This document shows, one piece after another, positions 1 to 12,073 of a DNA stretch of 64,000 nt. Position 1 is the first letter of the stretch, and each line of letters starts with the position of its first letter. The notes beneath the pieces are model-generated. The model had not been told where the DNA came from, did no database searches, and was given only the letters and a program-made list of their open reading frames with translations. Origin of the DNA: Gigantopelta aegis (taxonomy: Eukaryota > Mollusca > Gastropoda > Neomphalida > Peltospiridae); NCBI RefSeq assembly GCF_016097555.1, contig NW_024532780.1, forward strand, positions 62,001 to 126,000, given 5' to 3'. The position numbers and the translations under genes were made by a program.

Positions 1-733
1 TCTCTGGATTTAAAGGATTGAACTAATTATACATATCCTGACCACTAAGCGGTCATGTATCACGACACAACACTATCTATCCTTATGATATTCCTATATA
101 TGGTCAACTATTAACCACAATTGTGTCGTTTTTAACATTCCAGTCCATGTCACTAGATCACCTTTCAGAACCATTACTGACATTCATCTACTTAGTCTTC
201 ATAAATATTTGAACTGGATATATGTTTTAGGACTGGAAGATGGAAATTTACTTGAGTACTGGAACTGACCTTGCTGTTGCAATTGTCTTGTGTACTAAGC
301 AACCAATCAGCTGTTAACAACATTTAAACAGTAAATCTAATATAAACTGTTCTTGCATCAATTGAATGTGTGAAAATTTGAATTAACATTATTTGTTATA
401 ATGACAATACTGGTATATCAGAGGCTGGAGGACAGCTTCAATATCTAAGCATGCATTAGAAATGTTAAGCAACAACAGAATTCTTGGAAAGTTCCATATT
501 CATCGGTCTCAGACAAGCATGTCAATATACAACGAGTCCACTTGACATTAAACAGTAGTCAGAGAGCACTAAATTTTAACATTTACTTATTTTTAACATT
601 AGTAAGTTATTTTTTATCATTGGTACTATTATCAACAACTAAACCAACCGTCCCTTGTCCTGATGCTGTACAACAAATTGAGAAATACTCTAAAAATTAA
701 ACAAGTAGGAAACCATCTAAAAAAAGTTCAATA
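1..733. other. Noncoding stretch downstream of GRP94
   Basis: AT-rich sequence with no coding match that I can recognise on either strand. It lies past the GRP94 stop codon and probably holds that gene's 3' UTR at its right-hand edge. Confidence 0.4.
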
Positions 734-3700
734 TCAAAGCTCATCTTTTGGGTTTTCTTACAGCCTAAATAACAACAAATTAGATGACTGCATCTCATAA
801 TTTTTGTACTTACTTCAGTCTTTTCTTCCTCCCTTTTCTCTTCCACATCCTCTTTTTCTCTTCTACATCAGGTTCTTCTTCCTTCTTATCATCATCTGTT
901 ACTCTTCCTCTTCCCCTTCCTCTTCATCTGGAGTCTCAAAAACTTCTTCCTCGTCTGAAAGATATAAGTTATTGATTAAAAAACAATTAACCAAAAAATT
1001 ATGAGGATACAGACAAATTACATTTGACACAAAAAACTGACAAGTGAAGACCTTTATTAGATATGCTTCAGTACTTACTGGAGCATTGACGTCTACTCCT
1101 ATACTCAGTCGCAACATACGCTCTATACGACCTGCAAATTCACTGATAGATTCATCCAGAAAATAGCCTCCTCGTAGTTTTGTCTGTATCCAGAAGTTAT
1201 CTGAGCCAAATCAATTGTCACTTCATCTTTAGGATTAAGCTCGACTCTTTGCTGAAGTTCTTTTATAAGTGGATGATGAGGATTAATCTCTAGAGTCTTC
1301 TTTTGATTCACTAAAATCTATCATAATTATAGTGGGGAATTAAATTAAATTGAAATGAGCAGGTTTCACTTACTCAGTGTTGGGGTTCTTTGCTTTGAGC
1401 ATAGGCCTGTTGCTCTCATAACTCTTTCCATATTACCAGACCAGGCATATTGGTTAGCAACAAGTGCACAAGGAGAAGTGGTCAGTGCGATTGCTCACTA
1501 CAGCTTTCTCCAATCTGGTACAAGAAACAAAGATAAACCAAATCGTATCATTTATTACTAATTGCTCTATTTGGTTTAATGTATCACCCGACAGTTCCAG
1601 AACCACAGTATGAAATACTGACAGTCTGGGTTTTGAAGGTGTTCTAATTTTGGCCAGGGCGAAGATGAATTACCCATTACAATAAAGACAATTCATAGAA
1701 GTAACTGGCCAAAGTGTCTTTGATTTCTAATACTTACTACAAAAGTACAGTGTTGACAGTCTGAGATCAGCATATTTTTACTACTGACTGATCCTACTCT
1801 AAACATAAGTATTAAAGTATGTAGTTTTGAGTTTCAGACTATCCCACTGGGCCATGACCAAAGTCAGACTGTCTTATTGTAACTTACTGATCCAGAAAGA
1901 GCAGTTTCTGTGAGCCATGTAGTTAAAGGTTGAAATCTTTCCACTAATTTCTCAAATTGTTGCTGATGTGCTTCACTTTCATCTGCAAACTTAAGACTTC
2001 TTTAGCAGCACTGTGGGAACTTCTTGCCTAAAAAGATAAAAGAGGCAACAAACTAACGACGCTCAAAGTGTTTTCATTTGTACAAGGCCTTTGCCTTCAT
2101 ATTCTGGTAAAGCTTCCATACCGTATTCATCAACTGGGATCACTAAGATAAAGGACTTCATAACCTTTTCTTTTAACAATCGCTCCACAAATGGCGACTC
2201 TTTCAGCCTATACAGAAAATGTAGTAAAATAGAGAAAATAGCAGTACAGGCTTATAGGCAAATTGGTAATACAATAGCATGTAAAACAAACTCTATTTTA
2301 TTGGTATTATATACTGAGTACATTAATAAAAATACTACTGAATGTTTACTAAACCACACCTCATTATACATAGTAGCTCACCTCTTTCCTAGTGTTAGCA
2401 GCCATAAATAGATGTGTTCTTGTTTGTCCTTCATCCTTTCAATGTACTGTATCTAAGCTAGTCAACTTCGCATGGATCCTTGGATGACGCCAAAACGTAG
2501 TAACTTAGCAAAAAAAACACGACTCTTGTTTGGGAAATCTTCAACTACACCTAGTTTAATGCTAGTACTATATTGTGCCACAGAACTTTTCATAGGTTTC
2601 TTCGTCTAACTTCTTGAGGCATATCAAGTGCTTTACGGACAAGTTTCTTCTTGATAACTTGAGAAGTTTTTGTGTTGTTGAAGTGTTTCACGTGAGACAT
2701 TCAGAGGCAGATCATCAGAGTCAACCTTAGAAGGGAAAAATTGAAACAAGTTATTATGTCAATGTATTTACTTACCACTCCAGGCACAAATCCAAGTAAC
2801 GTGGCATCATATCTTCCAAAGTTATCAGTTATAAACACTCTTCTTACATAACTTTGATTTTATAGTGGGTTTTGCATACTTTGTGAACAAGTCATTAGGA
2901 GCAGTCTGAGAGAGGCAGAGAAAACATAAAAACCAAGTGAACACAAGGTCCTACAACTTACAGCTGGAACATATAAGATAGCTTTAAAAGTGACTTCACC
3001 TTCAGCAGTAAAATGAATTTTAGCTAGAGGCTTTCAGAGTTTCTACGAGACACAATAACAATGTTTACAACCTGTTTACCATCTATATCTTTGTACCTTT
3101 GTAAATGCTTATAAAAAGCTTCATAATCTTCATCATCAATTTCTTTAGGACTATCCATTTATTTTTTAAATTTATGTCATTACAAATTATGGTCTTACTT
3201 TCTTAGCCCGATAGGTTTAGTATCATTGACAAGAATCCAATCCCAAACTGTTTTGTTCACCTAATTAAGATGACATGAACAATGTGTGTGTGATATTGGG
3301 ATGAAATATTGATCCCTACCTCTTAGTTTTTTGGTTTATCTCCTCTCTTCTTCAACTGTTGCTTCATCATCATCTGTTCCTTCCTCTTTCTTTGTCTCAG
3401 ACTCTTCCTCTTTCATCAACTGGTGTCCTCAACAGTTTCAGTCTAAAGACAGAAAAGATAAATAAGCAATCAAGTTTGTAACTAATTAGAAACACTATTG
3501 TGACTCTGTTTAGCTTTTGGTACCACCTGACGGTTCCAGAACAACAGTATTTTCAAGAACTGAGTCTGGGTATTAAAGGTGTTCTCATCTTGGCCAAGGC
3601 AAAGATGAGTCATCCATCTTATTAAAGAATGACACAAGAGTACAACCTCATTGGCCGAGTCATGTATCATACATGACTACTTTATACTCTTTACATGTAC

Positions 3701-5325
3701 ACATTACATCACGTTACATCATGTTCTACACTACAAACATAAATTTTAAAAAATCTTACAATATAATATGCGTTTATATATGTGTGTGAATCTTCTTACC
3801 CTACTGCCCACAGGTAAATAGGAAAGTTAATGAATTGACTGTATTTTCCCCCACAAGTGTCTTTAGTTTTTCATCTCCTAAAAATTCTTGTGCCTCCTCT
3901 TTTAAGAAACAATGAAACTGTCGTTCCTCTCTTCAGTGTATCGCCACGAGGATCCTCAACAACATGAAAGACGAGGAATCAGATCCCAAATATACTGCTT
4001 GTCATCGTTGTGTTTTGAATTACGACCACACGATCAGCAACTAAGAGATAAGTTAATATAAGTTGGAGTGTATCAGATAATATGTACCCAAGAAAATGAA
4101 TAGAACCCGACACCCAAATTGACCAATTAAATCATTAGCAGTGCCTGCAGAGTCCGCCAAAGAAAAGTTTATCCAAAAACCTGTTGTCCCTGACTTGGCA
4201 ATGGTACCAAGATTAGTCAAGATCTTTCTTTGTCCATGCCTAGAAATAAACAAAATGGAGTCAATTTAAATGTAAACGAGAGGGGACTGACCTATCCCTG
4301 TATCTGGTTTGTGCAAGGCGTTATTTTTCTTTATCCGCCTTAAGAGTTAAAAGTCAAAATTCAAATACAATACAAATTTGACAGAATATCCCTACTTTAA
4401 TTTTAACAGAGAGTTCTTCAGTGGCTCTCAAAGCTGTTTTGTCATTTAACGACATGAAACGAATCTTGTCAAGAGCATCAGATGCTTTGAAATAAGTTTC
4501 TCGTAGGAAGATCTACAAACACAAATTACTATTGTCCAACAAGTCATGACAAAGTGAAACTACTTAACCACAAACAAAAAGAAGTAGAAATCAATAACTT
4601 TATTTAGTCTGTTTTATAAACAACCTTACTTTCACTTCACATTTAACACCCATGATTAACTACTTTCATAACAACAGACTACTAATTCATGACACTACAA
4701 TTTACCACCCTATAAATCAAAGCCTCTTTGCCTCCTATAACATACCTATGGTGTCATATGTAATCATTGTGCCATGTCTCTTAAATCATCATCACATAAA
4801 TACTACCTATATTATCTTTCATCAGCTGAAATAATTACTCACCTCTTTGTTTTCTATAGAGAGAATTAATAATCAGCTGCATCATTCTGTTGACCTCAGC
4901 TTGAAATGTGAACTTTTTCTTCTTTCTCTCTTAATGCTTTCATTTCCGCTACACTAAGTCCATCGAGTTTAATGGCTTCTTCCTCCCTAAAATAAATACC
5001 ATAATTAAACATACAAGAGTTTTGTTAAAAATTTTAAATGTTAATAATATTCAACTCACTTTTTGTATTGTTTCGTCATCAGTTTCGAAGCGCATCTCTA
5101 CTACACCCAATATCAGGGTCAACAGTTGGATGGTGTTTTCATTGACTACATCATCATCACCATCATCTTCCTGCTCGACAACCTGTAGACAATATACACA
5201 ATATAATTATATATAACAATATTATTATTAGCATGTACATGTACATTGATAGGGCAGTGTTTTTGTTACCTGCAAAACAGGCTAAGCTAAGCCACCCCTA
5301 CAAATAAAACGAACTTCCACTTCAT
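734..5325 (-). CDS. HSP90B1: Endoplasmin (GRP94), ER-lumen Hsp90 chaperone
   Basis: GRP94 folds secreted and membrane proteins in the ER lumen using ATP. About a dozen exons can be read on the minus strand. Exon 1 (5270-5325) encodes a signal peptide starting [12 protein letters not shown]. Exon 5060-5182 is acidic; 4843-4986 reads [11 protein letters not shown] and [17 protein letters not shown]; about 4390-4510 has ASDALDKIR; about 4200 has LGTIAKSGT, the ATP-lid region; about 2090-2210 has ESPFVERLL and KGYEVLYL; 1370-1520 has [19 protein letters not shown]; 1123-1311 has [16 protein letters not shown]; 1080-1117 has [14 protein letters not shown]. After an acidic tail, a last intron leads to PKDEL and a stop at 734-736, an ER-retention signal. 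Start choice: first ATG of the signal peptide, followed by a GT donor. Several one-base frame changes occur, for example the T run at 4914-4918; I read these as sequencing error because conserved residues resume straight after. Head-to-head with CRELD. Confidence 0.93.
1587..1683 (+). repeat. Intronic dispersed repeat, copy 1
   Basis: About 95 bp inside a GRP94 intron, clearly related to 3520-3616. Shared words include the GACAGTTCCAGAAC/GACGGTTCCAGAAC pair, GTCTGGGT, AAGGTGTTCT and TTGGCCA. The family is not recognised; it may be a decayed short interspersed or miniature element. Confidence 0.6.
3520..3616 (+). repeat. Intronic dispersed repeat, copy 2
   Basis: Second copy of the element at 1587-1683, same orientation, in another GRP94 intron. 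By eye roughly three quarters of bases match with a few small gaps. Confidence 0.6.
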
Positions 5326-5562
5326 CTCTGTAATAAATAATGCCTTCGTAAGATCTGAATATCAAAAATAGTGGGTTAGCAAATTTATCTTGCCTTCATC
5401 CCTCGCTAATGCGAGCGGGTCTATTCTGATTGGTCGAGTTGAACATGTGCTCGCTCGTGGATGAATTTGATGGTTAGAGTAAACCGGGAACCCTCGCGGG
5501 TTTGTATTTTAACAAATCAGCTGTGGGACCTGGCCCTGTATATGACAGAGTACACATCTAAG
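5326..5562. promoter_or_regulatory. Bidirectional promoter between GRP94 and CRELD
   Basis: The two start codons are 237 bp apart on opposite strands. The segment 5400-5515 is locally GC- and CpG-rich against an AT-rich background and contains the hairpin CTCGCTAATGCGAG (5402-5415), an inverted CCAAT box (ATTGG, 5429-5433) and CGTGG (5456-5460). The last two are halves of an ER-stress element but their order and spacing are not the standard CCAAT-N9-CCACG. Confidence 0.6.
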
Positions 5563-7724
5563 ATGAAGTTTCTGGTTTACTCTCTTACTGCTTGCCTTGA
5601 TATGGAGCCATGGGGTAGCCAAAAGAAACGGAAATCTAGTAACAAAGGAATATGTGAACTCTGTCATGATTTTGCCTCGGCATTTCAAAAAGTTGAGATT
5701 ATTTTTTTTTTAAAATTCATCATGGTACATTGGATAATGGTAATTGCTTGACAGGGTTTAAAGAAAACTGAAAAGTTCCACTGTACACTGGAAGGGGATG
5801 CCCATTGGGAAGAAAAAAACAATAAAGTATTTGCTAACAGGTAACATGTTTTAAAATAACATTGATGATGTTAGTAATCCATATTTAACTCCCTTTTAGT
5901 GAAATTAGATTGGTTGAAATTTTGGATTCAATGTGTTTCCACAAAGATTTTGAAGTAAGTTGTTATGCAAACTACTTGTTGCCATGGGGGTAACACATGT
6001 CATCTTAACATTGTATTAAGTTGTTAGAGAGGTACAGGAGGACATTGAAACATGTTGGTTAAAATTGTAAGTTTTACATTACCATTAAAGAATGATCAAC
6101 TTGCTCTCTCACTCAAATAGGAGAAACAATGGTCATTCTGATTTCCGTCAGTGGTTATGTTACACTCATGCTGATGGTTATAACATTAATTAATTATTGA
6201 ATGTTCTGATCCTCATTTTATTTTATTTAGTTTGTTGTCCTAAAGGCACTTATGGACAAGATTGTAAAGGTACTAACTACAGACCATTGCAATTTTATCC
6301 TCGTTTCTTTTTTAGAATGTCCTGGTGGTAAAGACAAATCCTGTAGCGGGCCATGGTACTTGTAAGGTAATAGAGAACCATAGAGAAGTACTTATCTTTG
6401 CCATTAGGGAGAGGGAAACAAGGATGATAAAAAAGGAGCTGGGACATTGGTTTGTAATAAAGCATATACAGGTGAACTTTGTGACACTTGTAATGAACAA
6501 TACTATCTTGATGAAAACAAACGCTGTAAAAGTGAGTTGTTTAAACCTAAATTTCTCCAGTCCTGTTGTAAGTTAATATATCTTGTGAGCTTCCATATTT
6601 TACTTTTAGAATGTGATGATGCATGTAAGGAATGTACATTTCCTACACTCCTTTTAACTGCACTGAATGTGCAAAGGGATTTAAAGAGGATGATGACAAT
6701 GAATGCAAAGGTAACATGAAACAGGAATTGAAAATGGTATGGCTTATCTTCTCAGATATTGATGAGTGTGTGGATTGGAAAAGACTGACTGCCTCCAAAC
6801 AGAGTTTTGTAATAATATTCGGGGCCTATGAATGTGCTGGTTTATGGGAAGGAAATCCATATTGTATTTACTCTCTCTCTCTCTCTTTAGAATGCCATTA
6901 TGCTTGCAAAGGTCCTTGCACAGGAGGTACTGTTTGATGATTGTGTAGAATGTAGTGAAGGATACCAAAATGTGTCAGGACGTTGTACAGGTAGATGAAT
7001 AAAGATACACAAAATCAAGTAATAATTTTGTCTTAAAGATATTGATGAATGTGAGGAAGGTTTATCTGATTGTAAAGAAGGTACTTTACTGTGAAAAACA
7101 CGTGAAGTACTTTTCTTTTGTCGAGGTATAGTGTAGTTGTCACCATATTTCTAGTGTCGTTATCTCTTGTAGATTGTGATTATGCATGTACCAAGTGTAC
7201 ATCAGGTGGGCCTGAAGCTGTACTGAATGTGCTGATGGTTTGCTATGACAAAAAAAATGACACATGTGAAGGTCAGTTTAGCAGATAAGCAACAAACTAT
7301 TCCATTTAACATTGATGGCAATGTCCACTATCCTATTTGTGTCAGTAGTACTTACTGTTGTATTAATATTTTCCTTTAGACTTGATGAATGTGAAGGTAG
7401 TCCAAATCTCTGTAATACAACATCGGAATTGTGTATCAGCAATGATTATGGCTCCTACAGTTGTAATGTAAAGCAGGGCTATACTCGAGTACGTAACCAT
7501 GGTATCACATGGGAAGAGGCGGAGGAACGTCAACGCCAACAAGAATTGAAAAGAGGCAGAAGAAGAAGAAAGCTAAAGCAACAGGTAAAGGGATGAACGG
7601 GTCGTTTTTTCCTTGGTACCACCTCCTCCTACCAGTGACAATATTTTATTTGAGTTATAAGTATGTTCAAACCTACGATATAACATCAATTGGACATTGT
7701 TTGGGTTTGTTGCAATGGGACTAA
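5563..7724 (+). CDS. CRELD: CRELD-family cysteine-rich EGF/furin-like protein
   Basis: CRELD proteins are ER proteins, thought to act as disulfide-handling helpers, and CRELD2 is ER-stress induced. The start MKFLVYSLT opens a likely signal peptide (one frame change inside it). Then come the CRELD N-terminal region (GICELCHDFASAFQK, 5641-5690; HCTLEGDAHWEEKNNK, 5785-5830; SEIRLVEILDSMC, 5900-5940), the CCPKGTYGQDCK exon (6235-6270), and furin-like and EGF-like exons such as CDTCNEQYYLDENKRCK (6480-6532), ECDDACKECT (6610), DIDECVDW (6757), DIDECEEGLSDCKE (7040) and DECEGSPNLCNTTSELC (7384-7430). Exons of 45-200 bp have AG/GT borders. The C-terminus reads GITWEEAEERQRQQ, a basic stretch, then either a stop at 7596 or, one frame over, FFPWYHLLLPVTIFYLSYKY, a likely membrane anchor as in CRELD1, ending at 7724. 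I prefer the second. Confidence 0.88.
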
Positions 7725-7979
7725 TAGCTCACAAAATGGTATAATGTATCTATGGTACCATTACTGAACTATATGTATACATGATGGAATTAATTTGGCC
7801 CAGGAGTGTTCAATTTTAGTTTTCAAATTTTTTTACATTTTTTGTAATCAATTTCACTTCATCTAATATTGCATAAATTCAAATGTTCACTCCTTGTTAA
7901 TTGATAATGTGTAATGATACCTCTTGCCCTTGTTCAGCTGTTTCTGGTCTTTTCTCCCCCACAATGATGACAATGACAG

Positions 7980-8012
<33 letters not shown>

Positions 8013-8505
8013 CGATGACAGTATGATGATGATAAGAAGAGAATGAACCAGAAACAGCTAGACAGAGTTAGAGGTCAATGCTCAGCCTTCTAACACACCT
8101 ACTGATATAAATAATAATAATGATAAAGAAACAAATGTTTTTTGACCTCTTCTACCAACGACACACCTACCAGTTGACTCCATACAACCAGACCAATCAA
8201 CATCTCCAACTGAAGCATCGAACCATTCCAACACCTGTCTCCGATAAAAAACATGAAAGAGCTGTAATTTTAGCACATGTTTTACTTTTCTTTCACTTTA
8301 TAATAGTTTTATCACAAGTCTCAATCTTTAGGTTATATTTCAATAGATTAAAGACACGTGAAGCTTATTAATAGCAGTGTTGTTGCTAGCAAGCAATTCA
8401 TTTAAAATGGCAGCTTTCACTTCACATGAATGTAATAAAATATAACCACTCTGCTTCCTATGATTTTATTTGAAAGTTTTTGATGAATCAATGTCATAAA
8501 ATATG
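7725..8505. other. Noncoding stretch between CRELD and QNG1 3' ends
   Basis: The two genes converge here. It holds a GAT-rich microsatellite and no recognised gene. Short open stretches near 8100-8250 lack any family signature. Confidence 0.5.
7964..8033 (+). repeat. (GAT)n-type trinucleotide microsatellite
   Basis: Imperfect ATG/GAT run with a perfect core at about 7980-8011, flanked by GACAATGACAGT-like imperfect units. In the aspartate frame it could encode an acidic run, but no splice sites or flanking coding signature support that. Confidence 0.85.
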
Positions 8506-8799
8506 TTAGTGTTTTGTGTATTGGTACCAACTGTAGTGACTTGGAAGAGATTTTGCATATCTCCAAAAGTAATAATCAAGTTCACAAGCCAGTACATCGA
8601 TTGCATTTCTTGTGGTAAAAAAACAACAGTCCTTTACGAATAACTAATATGTACATAGAACAGAAAAGTATATGTATTACTAAATAGTTTTAGCTTAATA
8701 GAGTATATAAATGTGTCTTAAAATAATAAGTGTGAACATGAGTTTGTCAATGACCTATATTGACCTATTTACATTGGGCCACTAACTCCATATATGAGT

Positions 8800-8838
<39 letters not shown>

Positions 8839-10363
8839 ATAAAAAAGTGTAGTATTCTCCAATGTGAGGTCTACATTGTTACCTTATTCCTAAATGAATG
8901 TACCTTTACTATGGGGCAATGCTGAACTTAACATGTGGTTTGTTTGATCCAAGATAAATGCTATTAGGTTTCTAATCAATACCTACTTCAATTGCCCAAA
9001 TTGAACATCCTCTAATTTCCATTTCTTCTTCACTGCCTGCCTCTAAATGTGTTCCTGGACAAGACACATTTGTCATAAAGAACAAACTCCACATATTTAG
9101 AGTGTAACCTTTTTTTAGAGCAGTCATGAGGTCTTCTCTGTATTCTAATGCACCAATATGAAGGAGAGCTTGTGGTACTCTAAATGATATAAAAATGTAC
9201 AAATGTTTAGGTAAGGCCTACCTAGTCCTGCAAACATTGTTAATTTACCGATATCAGTAAATTCTCCATACCCTTTACCACCAAATCGAGACCAGACATC
9301 GGCTACAAATATTTGAGCTCTTTTTAAAAATGCAACTATAACGATAGGCAATTCATAATAATACTATTGTCTTGGTTACTAACCTGGTCTTTCTTTATAA
9401 GTACCAATGTCTCTGTAACTGGCAAATTTCTCTGCCATTAAATGAACTAACTTGTAAGCACTTTTGTTACATTGTCTCACTAGTTCACGCACATCTCCAT
9501 GAAACTCCTATATCAACAATATATTTTATCAGAACTAAAATTATGATACAAATCTTAATTTAACAAACTAAAACACCTTGCATTAATTATTGAATACCTT
9601 ATCTAGTACTCTAGCTGCCTCGCGAAGGTTTTCCAACCTCTGAGAAAGGAGAGGAATTTCAGTACCATTACTTGAACGTAATATTTGATTTAACTGTGAC
9701 TGAGTAATATGACCATAAACTGAAGGCTTGTAAATAAGTATACCTTCCTAAATAAAATATAAAATATTTCTCTATAATTATTAAGTGACCTACTTCTACA
9801 GCTCTTTGCAAACAAGTAGAGAGAGAATAAGAACCATTCCATTGTTGACCATTGTATTCCATTGTGAATAAAGTGTCATCAAGTCTGACCAAAAACAAAA
9901 GTTTAATGTGTCCACAAGAAACAACCTAGAGTAAATTGGTTCTTTATAATTAAATAGATTCTATTCCATTATAATTACTAAGTACATGTACAATAGAAAC
10001 TCATTTTCTTACTACATACAGAGTCTAGTGGAGTCACGCTAAACTGATATAGTACTATCAAAGTGAATAATAAATGCTTAATTGATGTAAAATTGTAATG
10101 ATTGTAACATTAATTACCCTACCATTCAAGAACTTCTTTATCACTCAGATTTGGAGGCTCAAGATTATGTGCATGATTGCTTCTTCTCAAGGGCCACTCC
10201 TTCAAGATCTAACATTAATCCTCATTATTAAAATAATATTGATATGATGTTTGAAACAACTGACCAATTGACGCCTTTTTTTAACTCCTTTTTCGTTTAC
10301 CTTCACATATTTGGAATGGGAACGATAAATTTAGCAGAAAGAAAGAACATCAAGAGTCTCCAT
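8506..10363 (-). CDS. QNG1: Queuosine 5'-phosphate N-glycosylase/hydrolase (DUF2419, C9orf64 family)
   Basis: QNG1 releases queuine from queuosine 5'-monophosphate so that it can be reinserted into tRNA. Exons in order on the minus strand: METLDVLS and KFIVPHSKYVKVNEKGVKK (start ATG 10361-10363); PPNLSDKEVLEW (about 10120-10200); VRLDDTLFTMEYNGQQWNGS (9800-9900); PSVYGHITQSQLNQIL and IPLLSQRLENLREAARVLDK (9595-9745); EFHGDVRELVRQCNKSAYKL and FASYRDIGTYKERP (9385-9510); KRAQIFVADVW and GKGYGEFTDIGKLTMFA (9205-9350); VPQALLHIGALEYREDL and EMEIRGCSIWAIE (8985-9180). The final exon (8506-8608) ends LDYYFWRYAKSLPSHYSWYQ, matching the family's DYYLWDYA C-terminus. The last intron carries a 34-nt A run. 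One-base frame changes occur near exon borders. Head-to-head with the kelch gene. Confidence 0.92.
8804..8837 (+). repeat. 34-nt poly(A) run in the last QNG1 intron
   Basis: Thirty-four consecutive A residues, the longest homopolymer in the window. It could be the tail of an old retroposed element on the plus strand, but no recognisable body precedes it. Confidence 0.85.
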
Positions 10364-10438
10364 ACCTTCGCTATGACTAATTTAATTAACTAAATAGGTG
10401 AGTCATATCCAGCCACACCTTTCAATTTAATAAGCAAC
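10364..10438. promoter_or_regulatory. Compact bidirectional promoter between QNG1 and KLHDC8-type gene
   Basis: Only 75 bp separate the two divergent start codons, so the core promoter and both 5' UTRs must lie here, or be moved upstream by alternative starts. AT-rich; the palindrome TTAATTAA lies near its left end. No other motif recognised. Confidence 0.5.
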
Positions 10439-12073
10439 ATGGCACAACCATCAAAGCCAGAGCTACGCTCCTATCGCTGGGAAAGACTTCCAGACATGCC
10501 TACCGCAGAGTCTATTGTGTAGGAGGCTATAATGAAGGAAAGCTCTATGTTTTAGGTCAGAATAGCACTTTAAATTGGAGCCAATTGTTACGCCCACATT
10601 TTCATGTATTCTATATTATTCTATATTATATGGATTTCCTTATATGTATTATATTGCAACTTGAAGGCTGTTATGTTATATCTACTTCAACATTTTATTG
10701 TGTATTGTAATTTGTAAAGGTAGAGTAAAATCCTTTAATGTTTGCATCATCTACAAATAAGACGTACGTTCTGAAATGTTAGAAAGGTGGAGCCTGTGGT
10801 AATGCACATGACTAAGTTACGTAGTGTTTTTTTTATTGATTACTAATGAAACAAAACAGAAATTATTGGTAAGATGGTGATAATGCTTACATGGAACTGT
10901 TTATACAAGCTGTACACTACAACCTACATTGTGGTTAAAGCTCTATTCATAATGTATTTTTGTTTCGATTCAGTAAAGTGAAAGTTGAGGATACAGAGAA
11001 AGTCTTACCTCAGCATCGTCAATATGATATGGCTTTAAGTACTTGCTTCATCACCTTTCTTCATTTTTGTAACTTTTAGTTTAACATTTCTACCACAATG
11101 TGTGTAATAATTATTAATTTATCTTTCTCGAAGGTGGGTGTGACGAGTTGGGGAAGGCCCTCAATGTAGCTGAATATATGATTTCTCCACCAAACTTGGC
11201 ATCAACTTCCAAACATGCCGTCATATCGAGCAGCCTGTAATCAGTTGGTTTTCCATGAGAATAAAATGATTGTTATTGGAGGTGTTGATGAAACCAAAAC
11301 TCCTTTAGCATCTGTAGATTGTTTTGATATTGAACGTGAGACGTGGGAACAACTTCCTCCTCTACCCTGTGGTGTGACTGGACCTTATATTACAAAAAGT
11401 TGATGAGAAAATCTATTGTATTGGCGGAACAGATAAAAAGGAAATCAATCAGTCAGTCGTGTTTGATTTTGATCGTAATGAGTGGAAAGAATTACCACCA
11501 ATGAAGACCAGACGATATGCCTGCGGTGGATACGTCTATGAGAATAAGATCTACATAGTTGGAGGTAGAGAAGTGAAAGACCCTATTTTATCTACTGAGG
11601 TTTTTGACTTGGAGACTAAAGAATGGACAGAGTTAAAACCTATGACATCATTACGTGTCTTTCTATAACGTTATTGGTCATAAAGATTGTATTTACGTTG
11701 TAGGTGGTCTTGTGCCAATGGTGGGCTTAAGTAAGATTGTAGAAAGGTATGATATTAAACAAATCAATGGACTAGAAATACAGATCTTTCGAGCAGCACA
11801 GTCCGATGGATCTATTGGTGTTGTTGGTGATCGAGTAGTGTATGCTGCCGGATTAGGTATGCCATCTGGTCCTGAGAAATGCCTAATTGTATGCACTATG
11901 CTTATGCTCTTACCCACGGCAAGGATGCCTTTGAACGTCTCCCTAATATGAGGACAAAACGTGCTTCAACTTCTACTGCTCTCTTTGATGGCAAAATGGC
12001 TGTTATCTGTGGAGTGGGAGATGGCCGACCACAGAAAGTAGTGGAGATATTAAGTTACACTGGGGACAATTAA
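10439..12073 (+). CDS. KLHDC8: Kelch-repeat beta-propeller protein, KLHDC8 type
   Basis: Kelch-only protein without BTB or BACK domains, expected to fold as a six- to seven-blade propeller. The first exon (10439-10556) reads MAQPSKPELRSYRWERLPDM, then RVYCVGGYNEGKLYVLG. After an intron of about 580 bp the second exon begins GCDELGKALNVAEYM. Later blades: WHQLPNMPSYRAACNQLVF, MIVIGGVDETKTPLASVDCF, WEQLPPLPCGVTGPYI, IYCIGGTDKKEINQSVVFDF, RNEWKELPPMKTRRYACGGY, IYIVGGREVKDPILSTEVFD, IYVVGGLVPMVGLSKIVERY, FERLPNMRTKRASTSTALFD and MAVICGVGDGRPQKVVEIL. Blade spacing and the opening PTxRVY...LLVLGGC pattern match KLHDC8A/B more closely than KEAP1-like proteins. At least four one-base frame changes, one clearly in a homopolymer (A5 at 11394-11398). 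Stop TAA 12071-12073. Confidence 0.88.

Noticed and set aside
784-1004. Serine/leucine-rich plus-strand ORFs near 0.8-1 kb
   Set aside because: Antisense of the acidic GRP94 tail.
734-5325. GRP94 as a processed or decayed pseudogene
   Set aside because: It keeps introns, signal peptide and KDEL, and the frame changes checked are mainly homopolymeric, as in all other genes here.
5400-5515. Canonical ER-stress element in the GRP94/CRELD promoter
   Set aside because: CCAAT and CCACG halves are present but in the wrong order and 22 bp apart rather than 9.
10557-11134. Extra kelch exon at about 10975-11040 (VEDTEKVLPQHRQYDM)
   Set aside because: The propeller reads continuously from LYVLG to GCDELGK when this piece is skipped.
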